NCBI RefSeq assembly: GCF_000445475.1
Contig: NZ_AUPZ01000009.1
Coordinates: forward strand, 85,566 to 149,565
DNA from: Sulfurimonas hongkongensis
GTDB taxonomy: Bacteria; Campylobacterota; Campylobacteria; Campylobacterales; Sulfurimonadaceae
Length of the DNA stretch: 64,000 nt
Direction: 5' to 3'
In this document: positions 36,160 through 45,037 of the stretch, piece by piece
How the letters are laid out: the number at the start of each line of letters is the position of its first letter
How positions within the stretch are numbered: the stretch's first letter is position 1
Notes under the pieces: generated by a model
Told to the model about the DNA's origin: nothing
Databases searched by the model: none
What the model saw: the letters and a program-made list of their open reading frames with translations, nothing else
Program-made: the position numbers and the translations under genes

Positions 36160-36599
36160 CTTTTAGTATTTACAAGCCACATAGAAAACACATCTAAATA
36201 ATTCCAAAAACTCTCTATATACTCCTCCGTAATCCCTTCATCAACAAGAGCCTCTAGAAGTGGAGCATAGAGAGCCAACCATGTTTTTCTACCATTTTCA
36301 TCGATTCGAAATGGGGCATGTCTTCCAACCATTCTAGGTTCGCCACGACTCAGTTCGAAATATCTAGGTCCACCACAAATCTGGATAAGAAAATCAAAAG
36401 CATGTTGCTTTGCATCATCAAAATCCTCTTCATCATATATAGGAAATAAAAAAGCAATGTCGCTTGTCTTTATAGACTCGTAATGGTCATAAACCAGCTT
36501 TTTAAATCTCTCCTCTCCTACCTCATGTAAAAAACCAGGATGTGGTTTTGTGACCGGTGGTCTAACACCTATTTGTCCATCGCTTATTGTTAGTTTCAT
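36156..36599 (-). CDS. Truncated-hemoglobin-like globin
   Basis: A 147-aa globin. The segment IQICGGPRYFELSRGEPRMVGRHAPFRIDENGRKTWLALY resembles the E-F region of truncated hemoglobins (a G-G-P.Y...G.P.M...H..F.I pattern), in which the His of GRHAPF would be the proximal heme ligand. The N-terminus has a 20-residue Pro-rich extension. It may bind O2 or NO. AAGGG precedes the start. Confidence 0.85.
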   Translation of the reverse strand: MKLTISDGQIGVRPPVTKPHPGFLHEVGEERFKKLVYDHYESIKTSDIAFLFPIYDEEDFDDAKQHAFDFLIQICGGPRYFELSRGEPRMVGRHAPFRIDENGRKTWLALYAPLLEALVDEGITEEYIESFWNYLDVFSMWLVNTKS

Positions 36600-36808
36600 A
36601 AAAAACCCTTAAAAAATTTGTTAAAATTATACAAAAAAAAAGAAACAAGGATCGGCGTATCGCTAAACTTTATTTGGCCTACTAAAGCACATAAACCCTA
36701 TTTTTTTCTTCTTAGCATATTCTATAAAATATTTGCAAAAATTTATAAAGTCCTTTTAAAGATTAGCTTTGTATAATACTTCCATATAAATTTAATAAGG
36801 AAATTGTG

Positions 36809-37129
36809 ATGAGTAAATATATAGAATTAACTAGTGCAGATTTTGAAGCAACTTTAAGTGAAGGTGTATCTTTAGTAGACTTTTGGGCTCCATGGTGTGG
36901 ACCTTGTCGTATGATTGCACCTGTGATTGAAGAGTTAGCGGAAGACTTTGATGGTAAGGCTAAAATTTGTAAAGTAAACACTGATGAAGAGCAAGATATC
37001 GCTGTTAAATTTGGTATCCGCTCTATTCCAACTATCATGTTTTTTAAAGATGGCGAAATGGTAGATCAAGTTGTTGGAGCACAGTCAAAACAAGCTCTAG
37101 CTGAAAAAATCAACGCTCTTTTAGCGTAA
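36809..37129 (+). CDS. trxA: Thioredoxin
   Basis: A 106-aa thioredoxin with the active site WAPWCGPCRMIAP (Cys30 and Cys33) and cis-Pro loop IRSIPTIMFF. I use ATG 36809, seven bases after AAGGA; a GTG just before it would add one residue. It lies upstream of a membrane thioredoxin-like protein and trxB, forming a redox cluster. Confidence 0.97.
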   Translation: MSKYIELTSADFEATLSEGVSLVDFWAPWCGPCRMIAPVIEELAEDFDGKAKICKVNTDEEQDIAVKFGIRSIPTIMFFKDGEMVDQVVGAQSKQALAEKINALLA

Positions 37130-37146
37130 CGTAAAGAGTTTAAGTA

Positions 37147-37635
37147 GTGTCAAGAGTAAGAGGCAAAAGCCTCTTTTCTCTCTCTACTCTTCTAGCTTCG
37201 TTTTTTGGTGCCGCTATGATAGCTGGTGCTTTTGCTTACTTCAACTATAAATTTTCAGAGTACAAGTTCATAGATTTTAAGGAGTTTGTTTTTTATGAAA
37301 AAAGCGATGTTTTTCTTCCAGAAGAAGAAAAGTATATAGTTGTCTTTTATAGCTCTAAAGATCCAAACACTATGGACTTACTCTCTCAAACAAAACTTAA
37401 GCTCCCAATACTAGCAATCGACTACTACAATGAAGTTAGACAAAACAGTGAGGGTACTACTTTTTTAAGAAGTGGAACAAAGACTTCACTAAGCTTTATC
37501 CAACGCTTTAATATCTACGAATCCCCTTCTATTTTTTTTATAAAAAAATCACAAGAGCAGATTTATAAACAAGATAGTATGATACGAAAATTAGATAATT
37601 TGCAAGAATTGTCAAAAAATGTTGATTTATTATAA
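37147..37635 (+). CDS. Membrane-anchored hypothetical protein, possibly thioredoxin-fold
   Basis: A 162-aa protein starting at GTG 37147, with one transmembrane helix (about 12-35). The soluble part has YIVVFYSSKDPNTMDLLSQ, LPILAIDYYNEV, then FNIYESPSIFFIKKS, whose strand-Pro-strand pattern suggests a thioredoxin-like fold with a cis-Pro (SPSIFF). No CXXC is present, so it would not be a disulfide oxidoreductase. It lies between trxA and trxB. I do not recognise a named family. Confidence 0.65.
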   Translation: MSRVRGKSLFSLSTLLASFFGAAMIAGAFAYFNYKFSEYKFIDFKEFVFYEKSDVFLPEEEKYIVVFYSSKDPNTMDLLSQTKLKLPILAIDYYNEVRQNSEGTTFLRSGTKTSLSFIQRFNIYESPSIFFIKKSQEQIYKQDSMIRKLDNLQELSKNVDLL

Positions 37636-37713
37636 TTCTAACTCAATAGGTTTAGTGCCACAACGGTTTAGCAATGGTATTTTAGCTTCGTTTTAGTGCT
37701 ATCATAAGTGTAA

Positions 37714-37755
37714 GATGAAGAGTTTTTTTCATCTTATAAAGTAAAATTAAGGAAT
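37714..37755 (+). promoter_or_regulatory. trxB leader, shared with dapB
   Basis: A hairpin GATGAA ... TTCATC (37714-37733) is followed by AAAGTAAAATTAAGGAAT and the trxB start. The same arrangement, with nearly identical bases, precedes dapB at 38878-38920, suggesting that the segment was duplicated. Confidence 0.55.
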
Positions 37756-37759
37756 AAAG

Positions 37760-38701
37760 ATGATTTTAGATTGTGCAATTATAGGTGGTGGACCCGCTGG
37801 TCTTACAGCTGGGCTCTATACTACTCGCGGTGGTTTAGAAAATGTTGTGATGTTTGAAAAAGGAATGCCTGGTGGGCAAATTACTCAAAGTTCAGAGATA
37901 GAAAACTATCCAGGTGCAACTGGTGAGATTACTGGTATGGAACTTATGGAACCATGGCCTAAGCAGTGTCAAAGATTTGGTCTAAAACACGAAATGGTAG
38001 AAGTTACAAGAGTACGTAAAGATGGTGACTTGTTTAAAATACATAAAGGTGATGGAACAGTTACTGATGCACATAGTGTTATCATAGCAACTGGCTCATC
38101 TCCAAGACGTGCTGACTTTGCTGGAGAAGATGAATTTTTTGGAAAAGGTGTAAGCACTTGTGCAACTTGTGATGGATTTTTCTACAAAGGAAAAGAAGTA
38201 GCTGTTATCGGTGGTGGAGACACTGCTCTAGAAGAAGCACTATATTTGGCAAAAATATGTTCTAAAGTATATCTGATTCATAGAAGAGATACATTTAGAG
38301 CATCTCCAAACACTGTAAAGAGAGTTGAAAAATCTGAAAAGATAGAGCTAGTTTTAAACTCTACTCCTGATGAAGTCTATGGAGATAAGATGGGAGTAAC
38401 TGGCATTAGAGTTAAAAACAAAGATGGCGAGCTTCGCGACATCGAGGTTCCAGGTGTATTTACTTTTGTTGGAAATGATGTAAACAACCAAACTCTAAAA
38501 CAAGAAGATGGTAGCTTTTTATGCGATATGAACGACAAGGGTGAAGTTATAGTTGATATTAGCATGAACACTTCTGTAAAAGGTCTCTTTGCGGCAGGAG
38601 ATATGAGAATAGCAGCTCCAAAGCAAGTTGTAAGTGCAGCTGGAGATGGTGCAGTAGCAGCTCTTCAAGCTATCTCTTTTGTAGATGAAAAACTAGGCTA
38701 A
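37760..38701 (+). CDS. trxB: Thioredoxin reductase
   Basis: A 313-aa flavoprotein. The FAD motif is [14 protein letters not shown], the redox-active pair CATC is at 134-137, NADPH motif is [15 protein letters not shown], and the C-terminal FAD motif is [10 protein letters not shown]. It reduces thioredoxin with NADPH. Leader and ribosome-binding site (TAAGGAAT) are shared in sequence with dapB downstream. Confidence 0.96.
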   Translation: MILDCAIIGGGPAGLTAGLYTTRGGLENVVMFEKGMPGGQITQSSEIENYPGATGEITGMELMEPWPKQCQRFGLKHEMVEVTRVRKDGDLFKIHKGDGTVTDAHSVIIATGSSPRRADFAGEDEFFGKGVSTCATCDGFFYKGKEVAVIGGGDTALEEALYLAKICSKVYLIHRRDTFRASPNTVKRVEKSEKIELVLNSTPDEVYGDKMGVTGIRVKNKDGELRDIEVPGVFTFVGNDVNNQTLKQEDGSFLCDMNDKGEVIVDISMNTSVKGLFAAGDMRIAAPKQVVSAAGDGAVAALQAISFVDEKLG

Positions 38702-38702
38702 A

Positions 38703-38786
38703 AGAGGCACAAGTGCCGAGGGCTTCCTGCCGAAGGAATCCAAGCGATAGCGTAGGTAGCGGAATTACTTCCGATACCGTGACAAA
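38703..38786. repeat. 84-bp tandem duplication, unit 1
   Basis: Begins AGAGGCACAAGTGCCGAGGG and ends GATACCGTGACAAA. It is identical to the unit at 38793-38876 as far as I can read. It is GC-richer than the surroundings and contains inverted segments (GGCAC-AA-GTGCC, CGGAA...TTCCG). It begins directly after the trxB stop. Confidence 0.9.
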
Positions 38787-38792
38787 ATAAGC

Positions 38793-38876
38793 AGAGGCAC
38801 AAGTGCCGAGGGCTTCCTGCCGAAGGAATCCAAGCGATAGCGTAGGTAGCGGAATTACTTCCGATACCGTGACAAA
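38793..38876. repeat. 84-bp tandem duplication, unit 2
   Basis: Second copy of the element, with a period of 90 bp and a 6-bp spacer (ATAAGC) between copies. The dapB leader hairpin follows directly. Confidence 0.9.
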
Positions 38877-38877
38877 T

Positions 38878-38920
38878 AAATGAAGGGTTTCCTTCATTTT
38901 ACAAAGTAAAATTAAGGAAT
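38878..38920 (+). promoter_or_regulatory. dapB leader: hairpin plus TAAGGAAT
   Basis: AAATGAAGG-GTTT-CCTTCATTT is a perfect 9-bp stem with a 4-base loop (38878-38899), followed by ACAAAGTAAAATTAAGGAAT. It resembles the trxB leader at 37714-37755. It could end transcription from trxB or shape dapB translation. Confidence 0.5.
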
Positions 38921-38926
38921 TTTTGT

Positions 38927-39694
38927 ATGGTAAAAGTTGGAGTTTTTGGGGCAAATGGTAGAGTTGGGCAACTAGTCATAGATGATTTAAAAAAGACTGA
39001 TGATATTAGTCTGAGTTCAGTATTTGTTAGAGAGAAACTAAACTTCTCTATAGACCCATCAATCCTAGTTAGCACGAATGTAAAATCATTTTTAAAAGCT
39101 TGTGATATTGTTATAGATTTCTCTCTTCCTAAAGCTTGTGAAACCTTACTTGAAGCTGCCATAGAGACTCCTACGCCTCTTGTTATTGGCACTACAGGAT
39201 TAAGTATGCATCAGCTAAATCTAATAAAGCAAGCAAGTGAAAGCATGCCAGTCCTTTACGCTACAAATATGTCTTTAGGTGTAGCACTTTTAAACAAACT
39301 AGTACACCAAGCATCAGCTGCGTTAGAGGGTTTTGATATAGAGATAGTTGAGATGCACCATAAACATAAAAAAGATGCACCAAGTGGAACCGCACTAACT
39401 CTAGGTGAATCAGCAGCAACTGCCCGTGGACTTGACTTAAATAACGTTCGCATAAGTGGAAGAGATGGAAACATTGGCGAGCGCACTAAAGATGAAATAT
39501 CTGTTATGGCTCTAAGAGGTGGAGATATTGTAGGTCGTCATACTGTTGGCTTTTACAATGATGGAGAGTTTATAGAGCTAAACCATACTGCAACTTCTAG
39601 AAACACCTTTAGTAAGGGAGCTATAAGAGCTGCCTCGTGGCTTGTAGGAAAAGAAATTGGACTTTACTCCATAAGTGATTGCTTGGAGTTATAA
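38927..39694 (+). CDS. dapB: 4-hydroxy-tetrahydrodipicolinate reductase
   Basis: A 255-aa enzyme. The nucleotide-binding motif is VGVFGANGRVGQLV. IEIVEMHHKHKKDAPSGTALTLGE holds the catalytic His/Lys signature, and VMALRGGDIVGRHTVGF matches DapB. It reduces HTPA toward lysine and meso-diaminopimelate. Downstream purF is 69 bp away. Confidence 0.95.
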   Translation: MVKVGVFGANGRVGQLVIDDLKKTDDISLSSVFVREKLNFSIDPSILVSTNVKSFLKACDIVIDFSLPKACETLLEAAIETPTPLVIGTTGLSMHQLNLIKQASESMPVLYATNMSLGVALLNKLVHQASAALEGFDIEIVEMHHKHKKDAPSGTALTLGESAATARGLDLNNVRISGRDGNIGERTKDEISVMALRGGDIVGRHTVGFYNDGEFIELNHTATSRNTFSKGAIRAASWLVGKEIGLYSISDCLEL

Positions 39695-39763
39695 GTATTA
39701 TAAAAAATTTAAGACAATTCAAGTATACTTCCAAAATAGTTATACTCTAAACAAGGAAAAATT

Positions 39764-41119
39764 TTGCGAGAAGATGTTAATGAAAAGTGTGCAGTTGTAG
39801 GTATTTACGGTCATAAAGAAGCTTCAAGATTAGCTTATTTTGCACTTCATGCACTTCAACATCGTGGACAAGAAGCGGCAGGAATAAGCTCCGCTGATGG
39901 GGAAAAACTCTACACTATTAAAAAGCGTGGATTAGTTATGCGTGTTTTTGATGAAGCAAAATTAAAAACACTTAGCGGATCTAGTGCTATTGGACATACT
40001 CGCTATTCAACCGCTGGAAATGACTCTATTTTAGATGCTCAACCAGTATTTGCCAGATATGATTTAGGCGAAATGGCAATAGTTCACAATGGAAATCTTA
40101 CAAATGCTGATGAGATTAGAAATAGACTTATAGAAAAAGGTGCGATTTTTCAAACATTTATGGATACAGAAAATCTTATCCACCTTATAGCAAAAAGTGA
40201 GCAAAAAAAACTTCTAGCTAGAATTATAGATGCAGTTCAAAGAATTGAGGGTGCATTTTCACTTGTATTTTTAAGCAGAACAAAAATGTTTGCAATGCGT
40301 GATAGACACGGTTTCCGCCCTCTTAGTCTAGGTCTTCTTCCAAATGGTGGATATATTGTTGCATCTGAGACCTGTGCTTTTGACTTGGTTGGTGCTGAGT
40401 TTATAAGAGATGTGGAGCCCGGCGAACTTCTGATTTTTGAAGAAGGCAAAGAGCCAAAAAGCATAAAAATCTTTGAACCAACTCCAAAACACTGTATTTT
40501 TGAGTATGTTTACTTTTCAAGGCCAGACTCCAAAGTCTTTGGTCAATCAGTATATCAAACAAGAAAAGCTATGGGAAGAGAGTTAGCACATATAAAGCCA
40601 GTTGAAGCTGACTTAGTTATTCCTGTTCCTGATGGTGGAGTTCCAGCTGCAATTGGATACAGCCAAGAGAGTGGTATTCCTTATGAGATGGGGATTATGA
40701 GAAATCACTACATTGGTCGGACATTTATTGAACCAACTCAAGAGATGCGTGATCTTAAAGTAAAGATGAAACTCTCGCCTATGACAGATATTATCAAGGG
40801 TAAAAGAGTTATTGTTATCGATGACTCCATTGTTCGTGGAACCACTTCAAGAAGAATAGTAAGAATGTTAAAAGAAGCAGGAGCTAGTGAGGTCCACATG
40901 CGCGTATCCTCTCCTCCAACCACAGACCCTTGTTATTATGGAGTTGACACTCCAAACAAAGACAAACTAATAGCTGCAAATATGAGCGTAGATGCAATAT
41001 GCGAATTCATTGGAGCTGACTCTTTGGCTTACTTAGATGAAGCATCGCTTCTTAGAAGCGTAAACACTAATGAAGACAACTACTGTACAGCCTGCTTTAC
41101 TGGCAAATACATCGTTTAA
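39764..41119 (+). CDS. purF: Amidophosphoribosyltransferase
   Basis: A 451-aa enzyme that starts at TTG 39764, nine bases after AAGGA; no ATG fits better. The N-terminal nucleophile Cys9 (KCAVVGIYGH) would be exposed after removal of an 8-residue propeptide. The glutaminase domain has LQHRGQEAAGI and HTRYSTAG, and the PRTase domain has RVIVIDDSIVRGTTSRRIV. It makes 5-phosphoribosylamine, the first step of purine synthesis. Cys residues near the C-terminus (NYCTACFTG) suit the Fe-S type. Confidence 0.95.
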   Translation: MREDVNEKCAVVGIYGHKEASRLAYFALHALQHRGQEAAGISSADGEKLYTIKKRGLVMRVFDEAKLKTLSGSSAIGHTRYSTAGNDSILDAQPVFARYDLGEMAIVHNGNLTNADEIRNRLIEKGAIFQTFMDTENLIHLIAKSEQKKLLARIIDAVQRIEGAFSLVFLSRTKMFAMRDRHGFRPLSLGLLPNGGYIVASETCAFDLVGAEFIRDVEPGELLIFEEGKEPKSIKIFEPTPKHCIFEYVYFSRPDSKVFGQSVYQTRKAMGRELAHIKPVEADLVIPVPDGGVPAAIGYSQESGIPYEMGIMRNHYIGRTFIEPTQEMRDLKVKMKLSPMTDIIKGKRVIVIDDSIVRGTTSRRIVRMLKEAGASEVHMRVSSPPTTDPCYYGVDTPNKDKLIAANMSVDAICEFIGADSLAYLDEASLLRSVNTNEDNYCTACFTGKYIV

Positions 41120-41168
41120 AATTACTTCTATTTTTTGATACAAAATAACCTTAGATAAAGAGTTCGTG

Positions 41169-42146
41169 ATGATAAGGAAAAAAAAAGTGCAACAAATCTA
41201 TACTTTTGGTAACTACTTAAAGTCCAAATACGGATGCAAAGTTTATAAAGTTGGCATAAATATATCTGGTTTTACTTGCCCTAACATAGACGGAACAGTT
41301 GCAAAAGGTGGTTGCACCTTTTGTCAAAATGACTCTTTTAGTGCAAGCACTGGTGAGACTCAAGAGCTAAAAGGTTTTCATCTAAATCTCACATCAACAC
41401 ATAACCCAAACTTACAAAAACAGCTTTTACAACTTCAAACTCAGTTTGATGCCATCTCAAAGAGACAACAAGTTGAGTATGGAGCCGAAAAGTTTTTAGT
41501 ATATTTTCAATCTTTTACAAACACTTATGCGCCATTTGAGACTCTAAAGGCTCTTTATGACAGAGCTCTCTCATTTAAAAATGTAGTAGGACTTAGCATT
41601 GGTACTCGCAGTGACAGCATAACGGATGAGACATTAGAATACTTAGCCAAACTAAATGAGGACAAAGAGATTTGGGTAGAGTTTGGCATTCAATCTATCT
41701 ATGATGAGACACTCCAAAAGATAAACCGCGGTCATACAAGCCAAATGAATAAAGAGTGGATAAAAAAGTCTAAAAAACTAGGATTAAATGTTTGTGGGCA
41801 CCTTATATTTGGACTTCCAGGTGAAACACAAGAGATGATGCTAGAAACTGCTAAAGAGGCTTATGAATGGGGTATAGACTCTGTTAAATACCACCCTCTG
41901 TATGTTGTTAAAAGAACTTCTTTAGCAAATGATTTCCTAAAAGGAAAGTTCACACCTATTAGTGAAGACGCTTATCTTGAAGTTTTAACTAAAGCACTAA
42001 AGATGAAGCCTCAAAATGTAACAGTGCAAAGGGTTACTGCTGGTATAGATGACTCATCACTGCTCTCACCTGATTGGTGTAGAGATAAAAATTCACAAAT
42101 TAGAAATATAAACAAAGCCCTAAGACCGCATGAACTTAAATATTAG
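41169..42146 (+). CDS. Radical SAM protein, TIGR01212 (YhcC) family
   Basis: A 325-aa protein. The cluster motif is CPNIDGTVAKGGCTFC, the arrangement of the YhcC group. Further on it has FQSFTNTYAPFETLKALYDRA, WVEFGIQS and HLIFGLPGETQEMMLETAKE. Start is uncertain: ATG 41169 is used, but GTG 41187 follows AAGGA more closely. The reaction is unknown. Confidence 0.87.
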   Translation: MIRKKKVQQIYTFGNYLKSKYGCKVYKVGINISGFTCPNIDGTVAKGGCTFCQNDSFSASTGETQELKGFHLNLTSTHNPNLQKQLLQLQTQFDAISKRQQVEYGAEKFLVYFQSFTNTYAPFETLKALYDRALSFKNVVGLSIGTRSDSITDETLEYLAKLNEDKEIWVEFGIQSIYDETLQKINRGHTSQMNKEWIKKSKKLGLNVCGHLIFGLPGETQEMMLETAKEAYEWGIDSVKYHPLYVVKRTSLANDFLKGKFTPISEDAYLEVLTKALKMKPQNVTVQRVTAGIDDSSLLSPDWCRDKNSQIRNINKALRPHELKY

Positions 42147-42697
42147 TGTCCTTTGACTGTAACAAAGTCTGCAACCTGCCTAAAATATGGTGGCCAATCA
42201 AAATAGACCCTAAATGGCTCTGCTTGACCTGGTTTTAAGTTTCTTGCAACTACAAACTCTTTTATTATGGTTTGCGGTTTATATGAAAGATTTGCTCCGC
42301 CAGTAAAAAAACCAAAAAATCCGCTTGATTTGAAAAAACTTCCACCCTTTACATTTCCTGTAGCATGCCCTTTGTTTACAAGCTTAATCTCAACTATAAC
42401 CTCACCAATTTCATGATTACCATCGTTTTTGACTATTCCACTGTATGAGATTTTTTCTATACTTAAAAGTCTTTTGCTCTCAACTTTAAATATAGACACT
42501 TTTTTGGTGTACTTATCTACTATAACTATTGAAAAAACTCCTAATAGTGTGCTTATAAGAACTGTAGATACTACTATAGGAAAAACAAGCTTTTTATCTT
42601 TTTGCTTATATGCTGAGAAGATTCCACCTGCACAAATCAAAACTACTATCAGTAAAGCTATATAGTGCCAATAATTAAGTAGAGTTATTAGTTGCAT
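42143..42697 (-). CDS. DUF2393 family membrane protein (copy B)
   Basis: A 184-aa protein with two N-terminal transmembrane helices (12-27, 38-60) and a beta-rich C-terminal domain that resembles an immunoglobulin-like fold (KISYSGIVKNDGNHEIGEVIVEIKLVN). DUF2393 proteins are typical of Campylobacterota and of unknown function. It overlaps the start of the upstream paralogue by 10 bp. Confidence 0.75.
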   Translation of the reverse strand: MQLITLLNYWHYIALLIVVLICAGGIFSAYKQKDKKLVFPIVVSTVLISTLLGVFSIVIVDKYTKKVSIFKVESKRLLSIEKISYSGIVKNDGNHEIGEVIVEIKLVNKGHATGNVKGGSFFKSSGFFGFFTGGANLSYKPQTIIKEFVVARNLKPGQAEPFRVYFDWPPYFRQVADFVTVKGH

Positions 42698-43200
42698 TTT
42701 GCTCCGATAGTGATATTATAATCACCTTCATAATTAAAAGGTTCTACTATTATCTTAAACTCCCTACTCTCACCTATGTCTATATTTTTCTCTGTTATTT
42801 TGCTCGTCACTATTGGTTTAAATGAGAAGATATAGTTTTTAAATTTATTTGAAGTCACTTTTATAGCGCTTGCTTTGATGCTACATCTTTTAAAAAATCT
42901 CTTTGACTCATTTGTGAGGAGTCCTTTAACAACTATAGCATTGTTAAAATTAAGCTTTTTCTCACTGAGTAATTCTGTTTTATGTTTATATAGATACTCA
43001 TGCATCTTAACATATCCAAAAGTTGGAGCTAAAAAGAGGATACCAAATGACAGCAGAATTACTACAACAGCGATGGCTGTCTTTCGTCTAAGTAAAATCC
43101 CTAAAATGATTAGAAGAATAAAGAGTATAAAAGAACTACCAAAGAGGATAAAGTCATAAACAATAAGCTCATTTACAAAGGTAGTTATCTGTGTTTTCAT
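42688..43200 (-). CDS. DUF2393 family membrane protein (copy A)
   Basis: A 170-aa paralogue of the next gene: two N-terminal helices (19-35, 40-60), then NFNNAIVVKGLLTNESKRFFKRCSIKASAI and a C-terminal strand region. The two genes are translationally coupled and follow hisIE by 6 bp. They probably act as a pair in the envelope. Confidence 0.75.
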   Translation of the reverse strand: MKTQITTFVNELIVYDFILFGSSFILFILLIILGILLRRKTAIAVVVILLSFGILFLAPTFGYVKMHEYLYKHKTELLSEKKLNFNNAIVVKGLLTNESKRFFKRCSIKASAIKVTSNKFKNYIFSFKPIVTSKITEKNIDIGESREFKIIVEPFNYEGDYNITIGAKCN

Positions 43201-43206
43201 ATCTCT

Positions 43207-43893
43207 TTAGTTACTTCTTGAATTTTTCTCAGCTATCCCACTCATATCAAATCTTCGAGAGAGCTCTTGCTTAATCCGCTCAGGAGAGATATTTTTAACT
43301 CCAAGAGCTACAAGCATATGGTAGGTCAAATCCGCTGCTTCATATATCACCTCATGCTCATCATCATCTTTATAGGCTAAACAAAACTCACCTGCTTCTT
43401 CTATAACTTTTTTGAGTATAGCGTTATCACCTTTAGAGATAAGTGCTGCTGTCCATGAGCTACTAGTATCTGCACTCTTTCGCTCTTGGATTGTGTGGTA
43501 GAGCGTGTCTATAACTCCATACATCTCTTTAGTATCAACTTCTACATCGGTGCTTGTTTTAAGTGATTCTAACTCTGTAAAAAAACAAGATCTTCTTCCT
43601 GTATGACATGCTACACCCTCTTGAATCACTTTTATAAGAAGTGTGTCATTATCACAGTCTATATAAAAAGAGTCTATCTTTTGAATGTGCCCGCTTGATT
43701 CGCCCTTTTTCCAGATGCGTTGTTTACTTCTTGAGAAGTAGTGAGCTATTTTAGTGCTAAGAGACAACTCTAATGCTTCTTTGTTCATATAGGCCATCAT
43801 CAAGACTTCATTGTTTTTGATATCTTGGACTATAACTGGCAAAAGATCACACTTTTGCCAATCCACTCTCTCTAAAGAGTTAAGAATACTCAT
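43207..43893 (-). CDS. hisI: Bifunctional phosphoribosyl-AMP cyclohydrolase / phosphoribosyl-ATP pyrophosphatase
   Basis: A 228-aa HisIE fusion. The HisI domain (1-118) has AYMNKEALELSL, FSRSKQRIWKKGESSGH, DCDNDTLLIKV and GVACHTGRRSCFF (Zn ligands). The HisE domain (120-228) has SWTAALISKGDNAILKKVIEEAGEF and DLTYHMLVAL. It catalyses steps two and three of histidine synthesis. It abuts the SPFH gene. Confidence 0.96.
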   Translation of the reverse strand: MSILNSLERVDWQKCDLLPVIVQDIKNNEVLMMAYMNKEALELSLSTKIAHYFSRSKQRIWKKGESSGHIQKIDSFYIDCDNDTLLIKVIQEGVACHTGRRSCFFTELESLKTSTDVEVDTKEMYGVIDTLYHTIQERKSADTSSSWTAALISKGDNAILKKVIEEAGEFCLAYKDDDEHEVIYEAADLTYHMLVALGVKNISPERIKQELSRRFDMSGIAEKNSRSN

Positions 43894-44984
43894 TACTCAG
43901 CCGTTGTTCTTTTCTTAACATCTTTTGTATCAACCCAGATATTTGGAGTTGAACCACCAGGTGTTAAAAATATTTTTGCATCTGTATTTATTTGTAGTGC
44001 TTCGTTAAACTTACCTTGTATTTTTAACTGCTCAAGCTCTAAAAGTTTAGAGGTTAATGATTTTGCGATAAGTATGTTTGCCTTAGCTTTTGCATCAGCT
44101 TCAATAGTTACAGCGTCAGCTATACCTTGAGCTTCAATTCTCTTCTTTTGAGCTATACCTTCTGCTTCTGCGGCACGTCTAAGTGCCTCTTGTTTAGCTC
44201 TTGCAACCTGTTGCTCTGCTCTTTGAACTTCTTGCTTTGCAACTTGAACACGCTCAATTTGTTCTCTTACTTTTATAGGAAGACCTATCTCACGAAGTTG
44301 AACTGATTGCAAATCCGCTGGAGTATTTTCAAGGTTTGAGACACTCTTTCTCACATCTCTATCTATCTCTTGAGCTATTTGACTTCTAAGTTGTGGAAGT
44401 GATTCTGCATCATACTTACCTACAACACTACGAACAACATCTCTTACAACTGGAGTGATAATCTTCTCTTCCCAGCTAAAGCCCCAGTTTGAAATAGTTT
44501 GAGCTGCAAACTGAGAGTTTAGTCTATACTGAACAGTTAGCTCTATGGTAACAGGAAGACCTCTTTTATCCAAAACTGTAATAGCTGGTTTAGAGCCTAT
44601 TCCAGAACTCATTCCGGCATTAGCTTCAACGCGAGTAGCATAGTTGATGATACGGACTTTAGTATCAACTACATAAACCTTTTGAATCACTGGAACTATA
44701 AAGTGCAGACCTGGTAGAAGTGCCTGATCTTGGTACTTACCATTTGTACTCAAAATTCCTCTCTCACCCTCTTGAATGATGGTAAAAGGTTTTGCTAATA
44801 CCAGCAAAAGTACTACTGCGATTAAAAAGTAAGCTATGCCCGCTTTACCACCACCAAAGTTAAAATCCATCTTAGGCAGCTGTGGACCACCTCCCCCGCC
44901 ACTAGAGCCTCTACCCGATTTTTGACTAGACTCACTACTCTGGCTTTTTTTCTTATTAAAGTAATCATTCATATCTGATGCCAT
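43893..44984 (-). CDS. SPFH/prohibitin-family membrane protein (HflK/HflC-like)
   Basis: About 363 aa from ATG 44984, which follows AGAGGA by ten bases; ATG 45005 is an alternative. Gly-rich N-terminal tail, one transmembrane helix (GIAYFLIAVVLLLVLAKPF), SPFH domain (TIIQEGERGILSTNGKYQDQALLPGLHFIVPV), and a long Ala/Glu/Arg coiled coil (VQRAEQQVARAKQEALRRAAEAEG). Such proteins form large membrane rings around proteases. The longer reading frame would overlap ilvE. Confidence 0.87.
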   Translation of the reverse strand: MASDMNDYFNKKKSQSSESSQKSGRGSSGGGGGPQLPKMDFNFGGGKAGIAYFLIAVVLLLVLAKPFTIIQEGERGILSTNGKYQDQALLPGLHFIVPVIQKVYVVDTKVRIINYATRVEANAGMSSGIGSKPAITVLDKRGLPVTIELTVQYRLNSQFAAQTISNWGFSWEEKIITPVVRDVVRSVVGKYDAESLPQLRSQIAQEIDRDVRKSVSNLENTPADLQSVQLREIGLPIKVREQIERVQVAKQEVQRAEQQVARAKQEALRRAAEAEGIAQKKRIEAQGIADAVTIEADAKAKANILIAKSLTSKLLELEQLKIQGKFNEALQINTDAKIFLTPGGSTPNIWVDTKDVKKRTTAE

Positions 44985-45037
44985 TAAAATATTATCCTCT
45001 TTCATTTTTATTGTTTCCTTGATTTTATTTATCTCTC

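Noticed and set aside
38670..38954. Repetitive 94-codon frame opposite the trxB-dapB spacer
   Set aside because: Its repeated peptide simply reflects the 84-bp tandem duplication read on the minus strand.
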